A DNA stretch of 64,000 nucleotides, from contig NZ_JBBMEJ010000002.1 of NCBI RefSeq assembly GCF_040096615.1, positions 248,001-312,000 on the forward strand. Reading direction: 5' to 3'. Position 1 is the first letter of the stretch, and each line of letters opens with the position of its first letter. Of the stretch, positions 9,221 through 17,800 are shown piece by piece. Below the pieces are notes generated by a model. The model did not search any database and was not told the DNA's origin. It was given only the letters and a program-made list of their open reading frames with translations. Source of the stretch: Blautia_A aquisgranensis (lineage in GTDB: Bacteria > Bacillota > Clostridia > Lachnospirales > Lachnospiraceae). Made by a program: the position numbers and the translations under genes.

Positions 9221-10360
9221 CTATTCATTATAATATCCGTAAATCATACGGCTGTCCTGTGCGATCACGCTCTGGGCAGCAGCAGTATCGTTAAGATCCT
9301 GAGACATGAAACATACGACAAGGTCGATACCTTTGGCTGTATCGTATATGATTCCGGCATCGTTCTCAACATTGTCCAGCTCGCCGGTTTTATTAGCAAC
9401 CTTTACGCCATCCGGCATCTGAGCAGGGATCTTATTTGTTCTTGTCTGCATCTTCAGAAGATGGTACATGTATTCTGCACCTGCAAGCGTATCCTCTGTA
9501 GAAACACTCTTATCGGTCTGATAGATCGTTTTGAGGAATTTTCCACAGTCTTTTACTGAGGTGTAGTTATCTCCGTTGGAGTTGTCTGCAAGAAGAAGAC
9601 GGCCCATGGAAGTGCTGGTGTAACCATGATCCTGACAGAACTTGTTCACACGTGCCATTCCGGCTGCATCATCGCCCCCGCCAAGATAATTGACCAGGGT
9701 GTTTGCCGCATTGTTGTCGCTGACTGTGATCATGGAGTTCAGAGCGTTATCCAGAGTGTCTTTGCCATATGTGGAGGAAAGGCTGTCGTAATCCTCATAT
9801 ACAGCACCCATGATATAAAGCTTGATAAGACTTGCTGCCTGCATCTGCTGATCATTGATGGCACCGTCAGTATTCTTTGCAAGGTTGCACACATATACGG
9901 ACCAGGTACCGTTGTCTGTGGGAAGAAGAGACTGAACCTGATTCAGAAGATTATCCATGCTGGAATCAGAATTATCAGTAAAAGTGTTGCTTCCGCTGGA
10001 AGGGGAAAGTGTTCCTTCTTCCTGAGTTGTGGAAGAGCTGTCTGCACTGTCAGAAGAAGCAGCAGAATCCTGTGTATCTGCACTCTGGGAATTATCCTTA
10101 GTATCGTTCTGAGCTTCAGAGGCAGCAGAAGCTGCACTTGTAACAGTGGGATCGTCCGGATAAAGGGCATCCAGCTGGTCTGCTTTGCTGCTTAATTCCG
10201 CTGCAGAATCCGAAACCTCCTGGACATTCTTCTGCAGTTCATTGACCTTATTCTGAAGGCTGGCAAGCTTGTCCAGAGAACGGACATTCAGAGCGCCAAG
10301 CCCGATCAGGGCAACGGTAAGTACTGCGATCACAGTATATAAGAAAATATTTTTTTTCAT
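9221..10360 (-). CDS. Exported class A beta-lactamase-like serine hydrolase
   Basis: A 379-residue protein. An N-terminal membrane anchor or signal (about residues 5-25) is followed by a short coiled coil and a Ser/Asp/Thr-rich linker to about residue 130. A penicillin-recognising domain then carries SxxK (SLIK), SDN (in SDNNAANTL) and KTG (in VANKTGEL). The omega-loop Glu of true class A beta-lactamases is not seen where expected: the region after SDN reads TSMGRLLLADNSNGDNY. Peptidoglycan peptidase, or a non-classical activity, is therefore more likely than drug hydrolysis. It lies 15 nt downstream of the amidase gene, and both are cell-wall enzymes in one operon. Confidence 0.85.
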   Translation of the reverse strand: MKKNIFLYTVIAVLTVALIGLGALNVRSLDKLASLQNKVNELQKNVQEVSDSAAELSSKADQLDALYPDDPTVTSAASAASEAQNDTKDNSQSADTQDSAASSDSADSSSTTQEEGTLSPSSGSNTFTDNSDSSMDNLLNQVQSLLPTDNGTWSVYVCNLAKNTDGAINDQQMQAASLIKLYIMGAVYEDYDSLSSTYGKDTLDNALNSMITVSDNNAANTLVNYLGGGDDAAGMARVNKFCQDHGYTSTSMGRLLLADNSNGDNYTSVKDCGKFLKTIYQTDKSVSTEDTLAGAEYMYHLLKMQTRTNKIPAQMPDGVKVANKTGELDNVENDAGIIYDTAKGIDLVVCFMSQDLNDTAAAQSVIAQDSRMIYGYYNE

Positions 10361-10375
10361 AAGAGGCTCCTTTAT

Positions 10376-11410
10376 TTATTGAAAATAAGCGTCAATTCCA
10401 TTGGCGATTCCTTCGGCCATTGTCTGCTGGAAAGAGGAATCCGCCATCTTAAGATCATCATTCTGATTGGTCATAAACCCCATTTCCACGATCGTGACAG
10501 GAATGGTACTCCAGTTAATGCCTGTCATGGTGTCAGTGTAGATAATGCCACGGTTTTGAAAACCGGTGGCTGCACAGTAGGAATCGATAATACATTGTGA
10601 AAGCTTGTTGGAACTGTCATAAAGGCTGGAAACGTACGGATTCTGCTGGGAAGGGCACATGGTCAGTGCACCGGAAACCTCCGCGGAATCGTCACCGTTT
10701 GCGTGGATACGTACGCAGATCTCAGCACCTTTGGCAGTGACCAGCTCGGCGCGTTCTTTGTTGCTGATAGCAGTGTCATTGTCTGTTCTTGTCATAACGA
10801 CCTGATAACCTCGCTGTTCCAGAATTTTCTGAAGAAGAAGGGATACATCCAGGTTCAGCTGATATTCCGGAAGCCCGCTGAAGGAACCGCGTGTTCCTGT
10901 TGAAGCTTTGGCTTTCATGGTGGAAGAGCCTGGACCGTTCGGTTCCGTGGCACTCATGTCGATATTTTCGCTCTGATGTCCGGGATCGATGCCTACAATG
11001 TGACCGTTGGAAGCTGCTGTGGAAGTATTTTCTCCGGATTCATTAACAAATCCTTCACCTCCGGCTTCACTGAAAACGGAAGGTTTGGAGTTCTTCTGGC
11101 TGTCCTCAGATTCTGCCTGCGGAGCACGTTCGTGTTTTGTGCTGCTGTTCCGGGCAGCCTGTTCTGTCTGGGAACGCTGCTGTAAATATTTGTCGGTTGC
11201 CTGTTTCTTCTCGATCTTGGCTGTATAAAGTTCGATATCCTCTTTCAGGGCTTTCTGCTTGGTTTTGACCGGTTCGATCACAGAATTCATTTTCTGATCA
11301 ACAGCATCGATCTTCTGGTAAGTCTTATAGCTTAAACCAAAAAGCAGTCCAATACAGATAAGACCCGTCAGAAACAGGACGACCGCCATGAGATGGGGCT
11401 TTTTTTCCAT
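10376..11410 (-). CDS. N-acetylmuramoyl-L-alanine amidase (Amidase_3)
   Basis: A 344-residue protein. The membrane anchor is at about residues 8-28, and a coiled coil and low-complexity linker run to about 130. The zinc amidase domain shows the four expected landmarks: DPGHQ, the Glu in PEYQLN, RIHAN, and the catalytic Glu in VEMGF. It cleaves the bond between MurNAc and the stem peptide at the cell surface. The start follows an AGGACATG-type ribosome site on minus (seen as CATGTCCT on plus at about 11415). It is the first gene of a two-gene minus-strand operon with the serine hydrolase. Confidence 0.93.
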   Translation of the reverse strand: MEKKPHLMAVVLFLTGLICIGLLFGLSYKTYQKIDAVDQKMNSVIEPVKTKQKALKEDIELYTAKIEKKQATDKYLQQRSQTEQAARNSSTKHERAPQAESEDSQKNSKPSVFSEAGGEGFVNESGENTSTAASNGHIVGIDPGHQSENIDMSATEPNGPGSSTMKAKASTGTRGSFSGLPEYQLNLDVSLLLQKILEQRGYQVVMTRTDNDTAISNKERAELVTAKGAEICVRIHANGDDSAEVSGALTMCPSQQNPYVSSLYDSSNKLSQCIIDSYCAATGFQNRGIIYTDTMTGINWSTIPVTIVEMGFMTNQNDDLKMADSSFQQTMAEGIANGIDAYFQ

Positions 11411-11495
11411 ATGTTCATGTCCTTTCTGGGTGGGTGTTTGTATTTGTAGAATATTATAAAGAAGGAGCTGGGAAAAAGCAATTACGAAATTAGTC

Positions 11496-11523
11496 TTGAC
11501 AACGTGGAAAAATGTGATACTAT
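11496..11523 (+). promoter_or_regulatory. Promoter of the PadR operon
   Basis: TTGACA at 11496-11501 and TACTAT at 11518-11523 are separated by 16 nt, directly upstream of the palindrome that probably binds PadR. Confidence 0.65.
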
Positions 11524-11529
11524 ATATGT

Positions 11530-11573
11530 AAAATAATTATATATAAAAATTTTATATATAAAATAATTATATA
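11530..11573. promoter_or_regulatory. AT-rich palindrome with flanking direct repeats, likely PadR operator
   Basis: A perfect 25-bp palindrome at 11537-11561 (12-nt arms TTATATATAAAA and complement around a central A) sits between the promoter and the padR start. A 14-nt direct repeat AAAATAATTATATA occurs at 11530-11543 and again at 11560-11573. PadR proteins commonly autorepress through such AT-rich dyads; binding here is inferred. Confidence 0.6.
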
Positions 11574-11586
11574 AAGGAGTGGGAGC

Positions 11587-11907
11587 ATGTATTATTATCC
11601 GGTGTCGGCAGTGCTGACGGAATGCCTGATTCTTTCTGTTGTGGAACAGAAGGATTCTTACGGATATGAGATCAGCCAGACGGTAAAGCTGGTAGCTGCG
11701 ATCAAGGAATCCACCCTGTATCCTATTTTGCGGAAGCTGGAGACAGGTGGCTATCTGACGACCTATTCCGAGGAATTCCAGGGAAGGAAGCGGAAATACT
11801 ATTCCATCACGGAAGAAGGGCGCAGACAGCTGGAATATCTGAGAAAAGAATGGAGAGAATATCGCGACACCATTGATGATATCGTGGAAGGGAGACTGCG
11901 GAAATGA
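11587..11907 (+). CDS. PadR-family transcriptional regulator
   Basis: A 106-residue winged-helix protein with the PadR pattern: MILxxL-like start (TECLILSVVEQKDSYGYEI), then LYPILRKLETGGYL and a wing with GRKRKYYSITEEGR. The start follows AAAGGAGTGGGAGC. It overlaps the next gene by 4 nt. The classical arrangement PadR + DUF1700 + DUF4097 is present, in which PadR usually represses its own operon. The signal is unknown. Confidence 0.95.
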   Translation: MYYYPVSAVLTECLILSVVEQKDSYGYEISQTVKLVAAIKESTLYPILRKLETGGYLTTYSEEFQGRKRKYYSITEEGRRQLEYLRKEWREYRDTIDDIVEGRLRK

Positions 11908-12554
11908 CGAGAAATGAATATATGGAGCAGCTGAAGAGATATCTGAGGCGACTTCCGAAGGAAGACTATGAGAATGCTGTGGAATATTTTTCGGAATATT
12001 TCGATGAGGCAGGACCGGAGAATGAGCAGCAGATGATGAAGGATCTGGGAGATCCTAAGGAAGCAGCAAGAGAAGTGCTCTTGAATCTTCTGGAAGAGAG
12101 TGTGGAGAATGGAAGTGCAGAGGAAGCTTCCCGTACGGAAACAGTGAAAACATTTTCGGAAAAGGCACTTCCGGAAAAAAAGAAACGCTCCCCTGGAAAG
12201 ATCATACTGCTTGCATTCCTGGTGATCTGTGCATCGCCGGTAAGTATCGCACTTCTGATCGCCGGCCTTGCAGTGCTGGCGGCTGTTGTACTGGTGATCG
12301 CAGCGGTGATCTTTTCCCTGGCAGTGACCAGCATTGCCACCATAGCAGGCGGAATTATGGTAGTTGGTTTTGGTGCGACACTGGTTATGCGTTCGCTGGC
12401 AGCAGCCTGCATGATGGTTGGCGGAGGTTTTCTGCTGGCAGGAGCCGGAATTCTGTTCGGCGTTCTTACCGTATATATCTGTAAATGGTGTGCAACAGGA
12501 ATCGGACGTCTGGTGAACAGAATGGTGAGAAAGAAGGTAAGCAGACATGAATAA
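11904..12554 (+). CDS. DUF1700 (HAAS-domain) membrane protein
   Basis: A 216-residue protein. The N-terminal HAAS-type cytoplasmic helical domain (MTRNEYMEQLKRYLRRLP, then a YFSEYFDEAG region) spans about residues 1-75. A charged linker follows, then about four hydrophobic segments between residues 92 and 200. It overlaps padR by 4 nt and the DUF4097 gene by 8 nt, so all three are translationally coupled. Proteins of this family partner with PadR and DUF4097 proteins at the membrane; the mechanism is not established. Confidence 0.9.
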   Translation: MTRNEYMEQLKRYLRRLPKEDYENAVEYFSEYFDEAGPENEQQMMKDLGDPKEAAREVLLNLLEESVENGSAEEASRTETVKTFSEKALPEKKKRSPGKIILLAFLVICASPVSIALLIAGLAVLAAVVLVIAAVIFSLAVTSIATIAGGIMVVGFGATLVMRSLAAACMMVGGGFLLAGAGILFGVLTVYICKWCATGIGRLVNRMVRKKVSRHE

Positions 12555-13485
12555 GATCGCAAAAACAGCACTGATAACAGGAACAGCACTTTGTGTGGCA
12601 GGAGTTGTCCTTTCAACAGTCGGATATTTTGCCGGGGGAAAGGATTTTTCATATACCTCGAAGCATTTCTATGTGTCCGGCGGAAATTCATCCGAAAAAG
12701 ATCTGGACATTATGAAAAAACAGCAGATCGATGATTTTTCTGATCTGAATGTAGATTTTCAGGATTTTGATCTGGACATCCGCACTTCAGAAGATGATCA
12801 TTACTATATGGAATACAGACTTGAAAAAATCGGAGGAGAGAGTCCTCTGACCTGGGGAAACAAAGACGGTGAACTCACAATGAAGGAATCCAATGGTTCT
12901 ACAGGTGGGTATTTTATAAACTATGATCTGGGCTTTCTGAAAGGCGAAATGGAAGAAACGGAAAAGCAGGACATATTAAATACGGTTATTCTCTATGTAC
13001 CGGAGAAGGCAGAGCTTTCGAATGCGAAGCTTACATTTTCCAATGGCGACCTGACAATAGAAAAACTGCTCTGCAAAAATATGACAGCGAAATTGGATGA
13101 TGGAGATCTTTTTGCAGGAGAGTTCCAGGCAGATGAGCTGCAGCTGAAGAACAGTGATGGAGATGTAACGCTGAAAAAAGCGGCTCTTGCAGACGGTAAG
13201 ATCACACTTGGAGACGGTGATCTGGAAATAGATAAGAGCAGTTTTGACGGCGATATGAAGATCAAAAATTCCAACGGTGATGTTTCCATAGGAACAGATG
13301 CAGACAGCCTGGAAAAAACAGATATCTATCTTGAGACTTCCAATGGTTCCATAGACACCGGCAGAATATCGTCTGGCAGCAGCAACAGCGACGACGACAC
13401 TGCTGTTTATGAGAATAAGGTAAACAATGCAGATGCCAGCCTGGAGGTAAGCAGCAGTGACGGAGATATCACTCTGACTGAATAA
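12547..13485 (+). CDS. DUF4097-family exported beta-repeat protein
   Basis: A 312-residue protein. A membrane anchor or signal at about residues 5-30 is followed by a repetitive right-handed beta region with recurrent NGD/DGD turns (SNGDLTIE, LDDGDLFAGE, NSDGDVTLKK, LGDGDLEIDK, NSNGDVSIG, SSDGDITLTE). This is the DUF4097 (adhesin-like) pattern. It is the last gene of the PadR operon. It probably sits outside or at the outer face of the membrane. Confidence 0.88.
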   Translation: MNKIAKTALITGTALCVAGVVLSTVGYFAGGKDFSYTSKHFYVSGGNSSEKDLDIMKKQQIDDFSDLNVDFQDFDLDIRTSEDDHYYMEYRLEKIGGESPLTWGNKDGELTMKESNGSTGGYFINYDLGFLKGEMEETEKQDILNTVILYVPEKAELSNAKLTFSNGDLTIEKLLCKNMTAKLDDGDLFAGEFQADELQLKNSDGDVTLKKAALADGKITLGDGDLEIDKSSFDGDMKIKNSNGDVSIGTDADSLEKTDIYLETSNGSIDTGRISSGSSNSDDDTAVYENKVNNADASLEVSSSDGDITLTE

Positions 13486-13645
13486 AGCCGCGAAAAATTT
13501 CGAAGGCTATATGAAATAAATTCGTTACTACGGGAGGATTCTTTTCCTTGTAAAAGAAATAGCAGAATGGTAGAATTGAGATACAGTTTACAATATAATG
13601 ACATCTGCCACTTTATTAATGAAGCAGGCAGATCAGGAGAGAACA

Positions 13646-15706
13646 ATGGAGAATGTAAACAGACCTCTCAAAAAAATAAAAATCTATTCCCTGCTTACCG
13701 GAATCCTCTCATTTATCATACTGATATTCTGTGTACGGATAGTTAATCTGAATATTGTAAAAGAGAAGAAGCTGAGCGCATCTTTTACAGCGGAAACAAC
13801 GGTAAACAGGATTAAATCACAGATAAACAGATACCTTGTTGTTTCGGAATTTTTCCGGAATATGATCCAGGAAGGGCATGAGCTGGATGATGAGGAATTT
13901 ACTTTTTTGTCCGAAATGATCTCAGATGATGCCGGAATCATCAAGACGATCGAGCTGGCACCGGATGGAATCGTGAAAGATATTTATCCGCTGAAGGGAA
14001 ATGAAGCGGCTTTGGGGATCGATATGCTCAATAACCCGGCACGTAAATATGAGGCGAACCTGGCTATGAAGAGTGGCGAATACACGATCGCAGGTCCATA
14101 TGAGCTGAATCAGGGCGGAATGGGTTCCCTGCTGTTTGAGCCGATCTATGTTTCTGATGCATCAGGAAAAAGTTCTTTCTGGGGCTTTTCGATCCTGGTT
14201 CTTGACTGGGAAAAATTTATAAGTGATCTCGAACTGGATAAACTGCAGGATGCTTCCTACTGTTATCAGATCTGGAAGAAATCCGGCAGCACCGGTGAAA
14301 AAACGATCATTGCCCAGGGAAACGACGACCTTCATAAGAATGCGCTGGAAATAAGCTGTAAGGTTCCCAATGATACCTGGTATTTCCGGATTGTTCCACA
14401 CAATGGCTGGATCACAAAAGGACAGATGTTTGCGGAAATCCTGGCAGTACTGGCAGTCGCCTGCCTTGCAACACTTCTCTGCTATCAGGTGCTCCACAGG
14501 AAATACAAAGAAAAGCTGTACACAGCACAGATCGAGAAATCCGCAGAGGAAGCAAGGAATGCGAATGAAGCGAAAACAAGATTCCTGTTTAATATGAGCC
14601 ATGATATCAGGACACCGATGAATGCCATTGTCGGTTTCGCAGGACTCCTTGAGAAGAACATCCGTGACGAAAAGAAATCTCTCGGTTACATAAAGAAGAT
14701 ACAGGTTTCCAGTGATATTCTGCTTACCATTATCAACCAGGTCCTGGAGATGGCACGTATCGAGAGCGGAAAAGCGATCCTGAATCAGGAAGCAGTGAAT
14801 ATTTATGATATGGTGGATGCACTGAATACAGTTTTTGAGGATTCACTTTCCAAAAAATCTCTGGAATATCAGTGCAATGTGAATCTGCAGCATGCGTATA
14901 TCCTGTGTGATAAGACAAAAGTGGAAGAAATTATTCTGAATATTGTCAGCAATTCGATCAAGTACACCAATCCTCATGGAAAAGTAACCGTGATCATTGA
15001 GGAACAGGCTTCAATGGCAGAAAATATGGCTGATTATAAAGTGATTGTAGAAGATACAGGAATCGGAATGAGTGAAGAATTTCTGCCACATATATTCGAA
15101 GAGTTTTCCAGAGAGCATACAAGCACAGAGACGAAGGTTGCAGGAACCGGTCTCGGACTTCCAATCGTGAAATCCATGGTTAAGCTTATGGGCGGAACGA
15201 TCCAGGTTGAAAGTAAGGTTGGAGAAGGTACCCGTTTTACCATCCATATTTCATTCAGGATCGCTTCTGAAGATCAGATCATCCGAAAACAGGAGCGGAG
15301 CATTTCAGAGATTACAGAGAAGCTGAAAGGGAAGAGAATCCTTCTGGCAGAAGATAATGAATTAAACGCAGAAATTGCAGAAACGGTTCTTTCAGATGCG
15401 GGGCTTGGGGTAATTCGTGTAGAAGATGGAATCATGTGTGTTGCTGAACTTCAGAAGAAACCAGATCAGTATTTCGATGTGATCCTGATGGATATTCAGA
15501 TGCCCAATATGGATGGCTACACAGCGACGAAGATGATCCGCAATCTGAACAGCCCGAAATCTCATATCCCGATCATCGCCATGACAGCCAATGCTTATGA
15601 CGAAGACAGACGAAAGGCACACAAGTCAGGAATGAATGGATTTCTTGCGAAGCCGCTGAATGTGGATGAGATGATACGCGAGCTGGGAAAAATATTAAAA
15701 GTGTGA
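13646..15706 (+). CDS. CHASE-domain hybrid sensor histidine kinase/response regulator
   Basis: A 686-residue protein if started at 13646, chosen because AGGAGAG lies 6 nt upstream. An in-frame ATG at 13598 has no such site. Membrane segments lie near residues 15-37 and 255-280 and enclose a CHASE sensory domain (GIDMLNNPARKYEA, then a GPYELNQGGMGSL stretch). The HisKA domain has His319 in NMSHDIRTPMNA, followed by the ATPase (GIGMSEEF, GTGLGLPIVK). The C-terminal receiver has the phosphoacceptor Asp616 in ILMDIQMPNMDG. CHASE domains sense small extracellular molecules. No separate response regulator lies next to it. Confidence 0.93.
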   Translation: MENVNRPLKKIKIYSLLTGILSFIILIFCVRIVNLNIVKEKKLSASFTAETTVNRIKSQINRYLVVSEFFRNMIQEGHELDDEEFTFLSEMISDDAGIIKTIELAPDGIVKDIYPLKGNEAALGIDMLNNPARKYEANLAMKSGEYTIAGPYELNQGGMGSLLFEPIYVSDASGKSSFWGFSILVLDWEKFISDLELDKLQDASYCYQIWKKSGSTGEKTIIAQGNDDLHKNALEISCKVPNDTWYFRIVPHNGWITKGQMFAEILAVLAVACLATLLCYQVLHRKYKEKLYTAQIEKSAEEARNANEAKTRFLFNMSHDIRTPMNAIVGFAGLLEKNIRDEKKSLGYIKKIQVSSDILLTIINQVLEMARIESGKAILNQEAVNIYDMVDALNTVFEDSLSKKSLEYQCNVNLQHAYILCDKTKVEEIILNIVSNSIKYTNPHGKVTVIIEEQASMAENMADYKVIVEDTGIGMSEEFLPHIFEEFSREHTSTETKVAGTGLGLPIVKSMVKLMGGTIQVESKVGEGTRFTIHISFRIASEDQIIRKQERSISEITEKLKGKRILLAEDNELNAEIAETVLSDAGLGVIRVEDGIMCVAELQKKPDQYFDVILMDIQMPNMDGYTATKMIRNLNSPKSHIPIIAMTANAYDEDRRKAHKSGMNGFLAKPLNVDEMIRELGKILKV

Positions 15707-15723
15707 ACAGAAGAATATATCTG

Positions 15724-15775
15724 AAAGAGACTTGCAGAAGCAGGAAATAAACCCTGCCTGCAAGTTTCTTTTTTT
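15724..15775 (+). terminator. Intrinsic terminator after the CHASE hybrid kinase
   Basis: The arms GACTTGCAG..GCAGG and CCTGC..CTGCAAGTTTC form a two-part stem around an AAATAAA loop, followed by TTCTTTTTTT. Confidence 0.85.
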
Positions 15776-15858
15776 GCGGTTTTTGTGGCACATTGTGGCT
15801 TGTGTTTCTGTACTGTTTTCCGGGAAAAAAATTCCTGCGTTTTTTTGCCGGAAATGTA

Positions 15859-15886
15859 TTGACAAATCCCTGTACTATGATATAAT
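15859..15886 (+). promoter_or_regulatory. Promoter of cysK
   Basis: TTGACA at 15859-15864 and TATAAT at 15881-15886 are separated by 16 nt. The ~80-nt leader holds ATATAGTTACTAGGAAATAAG, which may contain an Rrf2-type half site. Confidence 0.8.
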
Positions 15887-15967
15887 TCAATCAAATCACA
15901 GAAAACATATATAGTTACTAGGAAATAAGGAAATGATATAAGACAGGGAAACAAGGAGGATATCATC

Positions 15968-16900
15968 ATGGGTAAAATTTACGGAAGTGCACTGGAACTG
16001 ATCGGAAACACACCACTCGTAGAGATTAAGAATGTAGAGAAGTCAGAAGGTCTTGAGGCTACTGTTCTTGCCAAGCTTGAGTATTTTAACCCGGCAGGAA
16101 GCGTTAAGGACAGAATTGGTAAAGCAATGATCGAGGATGCAGAGCAGAGAGGTGTTCTGAAACCAGGTGCAACGATTATCGAGCCGACATCCGGTAACAC
16201 AGGAATCGGACTTGCAGCAATTGCAGCTGCCAAGGGATATAAGACAATTCTTACCATGCCGGAGACCATGAGTGTTGAGAGAAGAAACATCCTGAAAGCA
16301 TACGGTGCAGAGGTAGTTCTTACAGATGGTGCCAAGGGAATGAAGGGTGCGATCGCCAAGGCTGAAGAGCTTGCGAAAGAGATTCCTGGAAGCTTTATTC
16401 CTGGACAGTTTGAGAACCCGGCTAACCCGAAGGCACATGCAGCAACAACAGGACCGGAGATCTGGAATGATACAGACGGTAAAGTAGATATCTTTGTTGC
16501 AGGTGTTGGAACAGGCGGAACCATCACAGGAACAGGCGAGTACCTTAAGAGCCAGAACCCGAACGTGAAGGTCGTAGCAGTTGAGCCGGCTACATCTCCT
16601 GTACTTTCCGAAGGAAAAGCAGGCCCGCATAAGATTCAGGGTATCGGTGCCGGTTTTGTTCCGGATACACTGGATACCAAGGTTTATGATGAGATCATCG
16701 CAGTGGAGAATGAGGATGCATTTGAGACATCCAAGCTTCTCACCAAGAAAGAGGGAATCCTTACAGGAATTTCTTCAGGAGCAGCTCTCTATGCAGCAAT
16801 CCAGCTTGCGAAACGTCCGGAGAACAAGGGTAAAGTGATCGTAGCACTTCTTCCGGACAGCGGAGACCGTTACTACTCCACACCACTGTTCACGAAATAA
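15968..16900 (+). CDS. cysK: Cysteine synthase A (O-acetylserine sulfhydrylase)
   Basis: A 310-residue PLP enzyme that makes cysteine from O-acetylserine and sulfide. The PLP lysine is Lys47 in PAGSVKDRIG. The phosphate/substrate loops TSGNTGIGLA and GTGGTITGTGEY are intact, and the length is typical. The start follows AACAAGGAGGATATC. It is monocistronic with its own promoter and a terminator hairpin. The Rrf2 regulator downstream is the usual neighbour of cysK in this family and may control it. Confidence 0.97.
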   Translation: MGKIYGSALELIGNTPLVEIKNVEKSEGLEATVLAKLEYFNPAGSVKDRIGKAMIEDAEQRGVLKPGATIIEPTSGNTGIGLAAIAAAKGYKTILTMPETMSVERRNILKAYGAEVVLTDGAKGMKGAIAKAEELAKEIPGSFIPGQFENPANPKAHAATTGPEIWNDTDGKVDIFVAGVGTGGTITGTGEYLKSQNPNVKVVAVEPATSPVLSEGKAGPHKIQGIGAGFVPDTLDTKVYDEIIAVENEDAFETSKLLTKKEGILTGISSGAALYAAIQLAKRPENKGKVIVALLPDSGDRYYSTPLFTK

Positions 16901-17002
16901 TAAATCATGTTGGAATCTGATGTACCGGATATCTGGTGTATCAGTTCCTTTCCAGAAGGCGGCTTCTTTTGCCCCGAAGCCAGCTTCGGATGGAATATCT
17001 GC

Positions 17003-17048
17003 GGCGCTCTGAATGCCTGTCTGTGCAGGCTGCCGGAGCGCCGGTTTT
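17003..17048 (+). terminator. Terminator-like hairpin after cysK
   Basis: GGCGCTC at 17003-17009 pairs with GAGCGCC at 17036-17042. An inner stem GCCTG/CAGGC adds to it, and GGTTTTG follows. The 322-nt gap between cysK and the Rrf2 gene otherwise holds only the Rrf2 promoter and operator region. Confidence 0.65.
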
Positions 17049-17096
17049 GTTCCTGGAAAAATGTGTGAAACGTAAGTTTCCTGAAGCTGGTTTTGA

Positions 17097-17125
17097 TTGT
17101 ATTCTGGGCTGTTTTACGCTATAAT
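17097..17125 (+). promoter_or_regulatory. Promoter of the Rrf2 regulator gene
   Basis: TTGTAT at 17097-17102 and TATAAT at 17120-17125 are separated by 17 nt. The palindrome described next lies just downstream of the expected start of transcription. Confidence 0.7.
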
Positions 17126-17129
17126 AAGT

Positions 17130-17195
17130 ATAACGAATAAAACCTATTAACAATAGGAAGAATTATGGCATAATGACTAATATAAACGAATAAAC
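17130..17195. promoter_or_regulatory. Candidate Rrf2 autoregulatory operator
   Basis: A perfect inverted repeat CCTATTAACAATAGG lies at 17143-17157, immediately downstream of the promoter. Near-direct repeats ATAACGAATAAAAC (about 17130) and ATAAACGAATAAAC (about 17182) flank it. Position and symmetry fit a repressor site used by the downstream Rrf2 protein; this is inferred. Confidence 0.5.
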
Positions 17196-17222
17196 AAGAA
17201 TTTTATCGGAGGTAAATATTAT

Positions 17223-17657
17223 ATGAGGATTTCTACAAGAGGAAGATATGCGCTGCGTCTGATGCTGGATCTTGCTACGAATTATACAGGCAAGCCGATC
17301 CGCCTGAAGGATGTTGCGAAACGTCAGGAGATTTCGGATAAATATCTGGAACAGATCATTTCCATTCTGAATAAGGCAGGCTATGTACGCAGCGTCCGTG
17401 GTCCGCAGGGAGGCTACGCACTGCAGCAGACCCCGGATAAATACACGATCGGAATGATCCTTCGCCTCACAGAGGGAAGTCTTTCTCCTGTGGAATGCCT
17501 GGACGACAACGGTGCCATCTGTGACCGCGAAGAGAACTGCGTCACCCAGATCCTCTGGAAAAAACTGGACGATGCCATCAAAGGTGTAGTAGACAACATT
17601 ACCCTGGAAGACCTCATGAACTGGCAGGCTGTTAAAGCTGATGAATACGTGATATAA
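17223..17657 (+). CDS. Rrf2-family transcriptional regulator with three cluster-type cysteines
   Basis: A 144-residue protein. It has the N-terminal winged helix typical of Rrf2 (STRGRYALRLMLDLA, then RQEISDKYLEQI and RGPQGGYAL). Cys92, Cys100 and Cys106 (pattern C-x7-C-x5-C) occupy nearly the same positions as the [2Fe-2S] ligands of E. coli IscR (C92, C98, C104). CymR, the cysteine-metabolism member, lacks this triad, so an iron-sulfur or redox input is plausible. The start follows TCGGAGGTAAATATT. The neighbour cysK suggests a role in sulfur or cysteine control. Confidence 0.92.
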   Translation: MRISTRGRYALRLMLDLATNYTGKPIRLKDVAKRQEISDKYLEQIISILNKAGYVRSVRGPQGGYALQQTPDKYTIGMILRLTEGSLSPVECLDDNGAICDREENCVTQILWKKLDDAIKGVVDNITLEDLMNWQAVKADEYVI

Positions 17658-17682
17658 AAAAAGCTGCGCGAGCAGCTTTTTT
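17656..17682 (+). terminator. Intrinsic terminator after the Rrf2 gene
   Basis: AAAAAAGCTGC and GCAGCTTTTTT pair around a 4-5 nt loop, immediately after the stop codon. Confidence 0.92.
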
Positions 17683-17683
17683 A

Positions 17684-17739
17684 TTTTACTGAAATTTTAC
17701 AGAACCGCGATTTTATATTTTACCTGGCATTTCTATAAT
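17684..17739 (+). promoter_or_regulatory. Pho-box-like promoter of the pst operon
   Basis: TTTTAC-type hexamers occur at 17684, 17695 (11 nt apart), 17711 (TTTTAT) and 17718, upstream of a TATAAT -10 element at 17734-17739. Direct repeats near one helical turn resemble the PhoP/PhoB boxes of Firmicutes. They cover the -35 region, so activation by a PhoB-type regulator under phosphate limitation is likely. Confidence 0.65.
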
Positions 17740-17800
17740 AGCACTTGTACTTAAGGCAGTAAGAAAAAACGAATGAATATAGAAAGAGGAGAATTAAATT

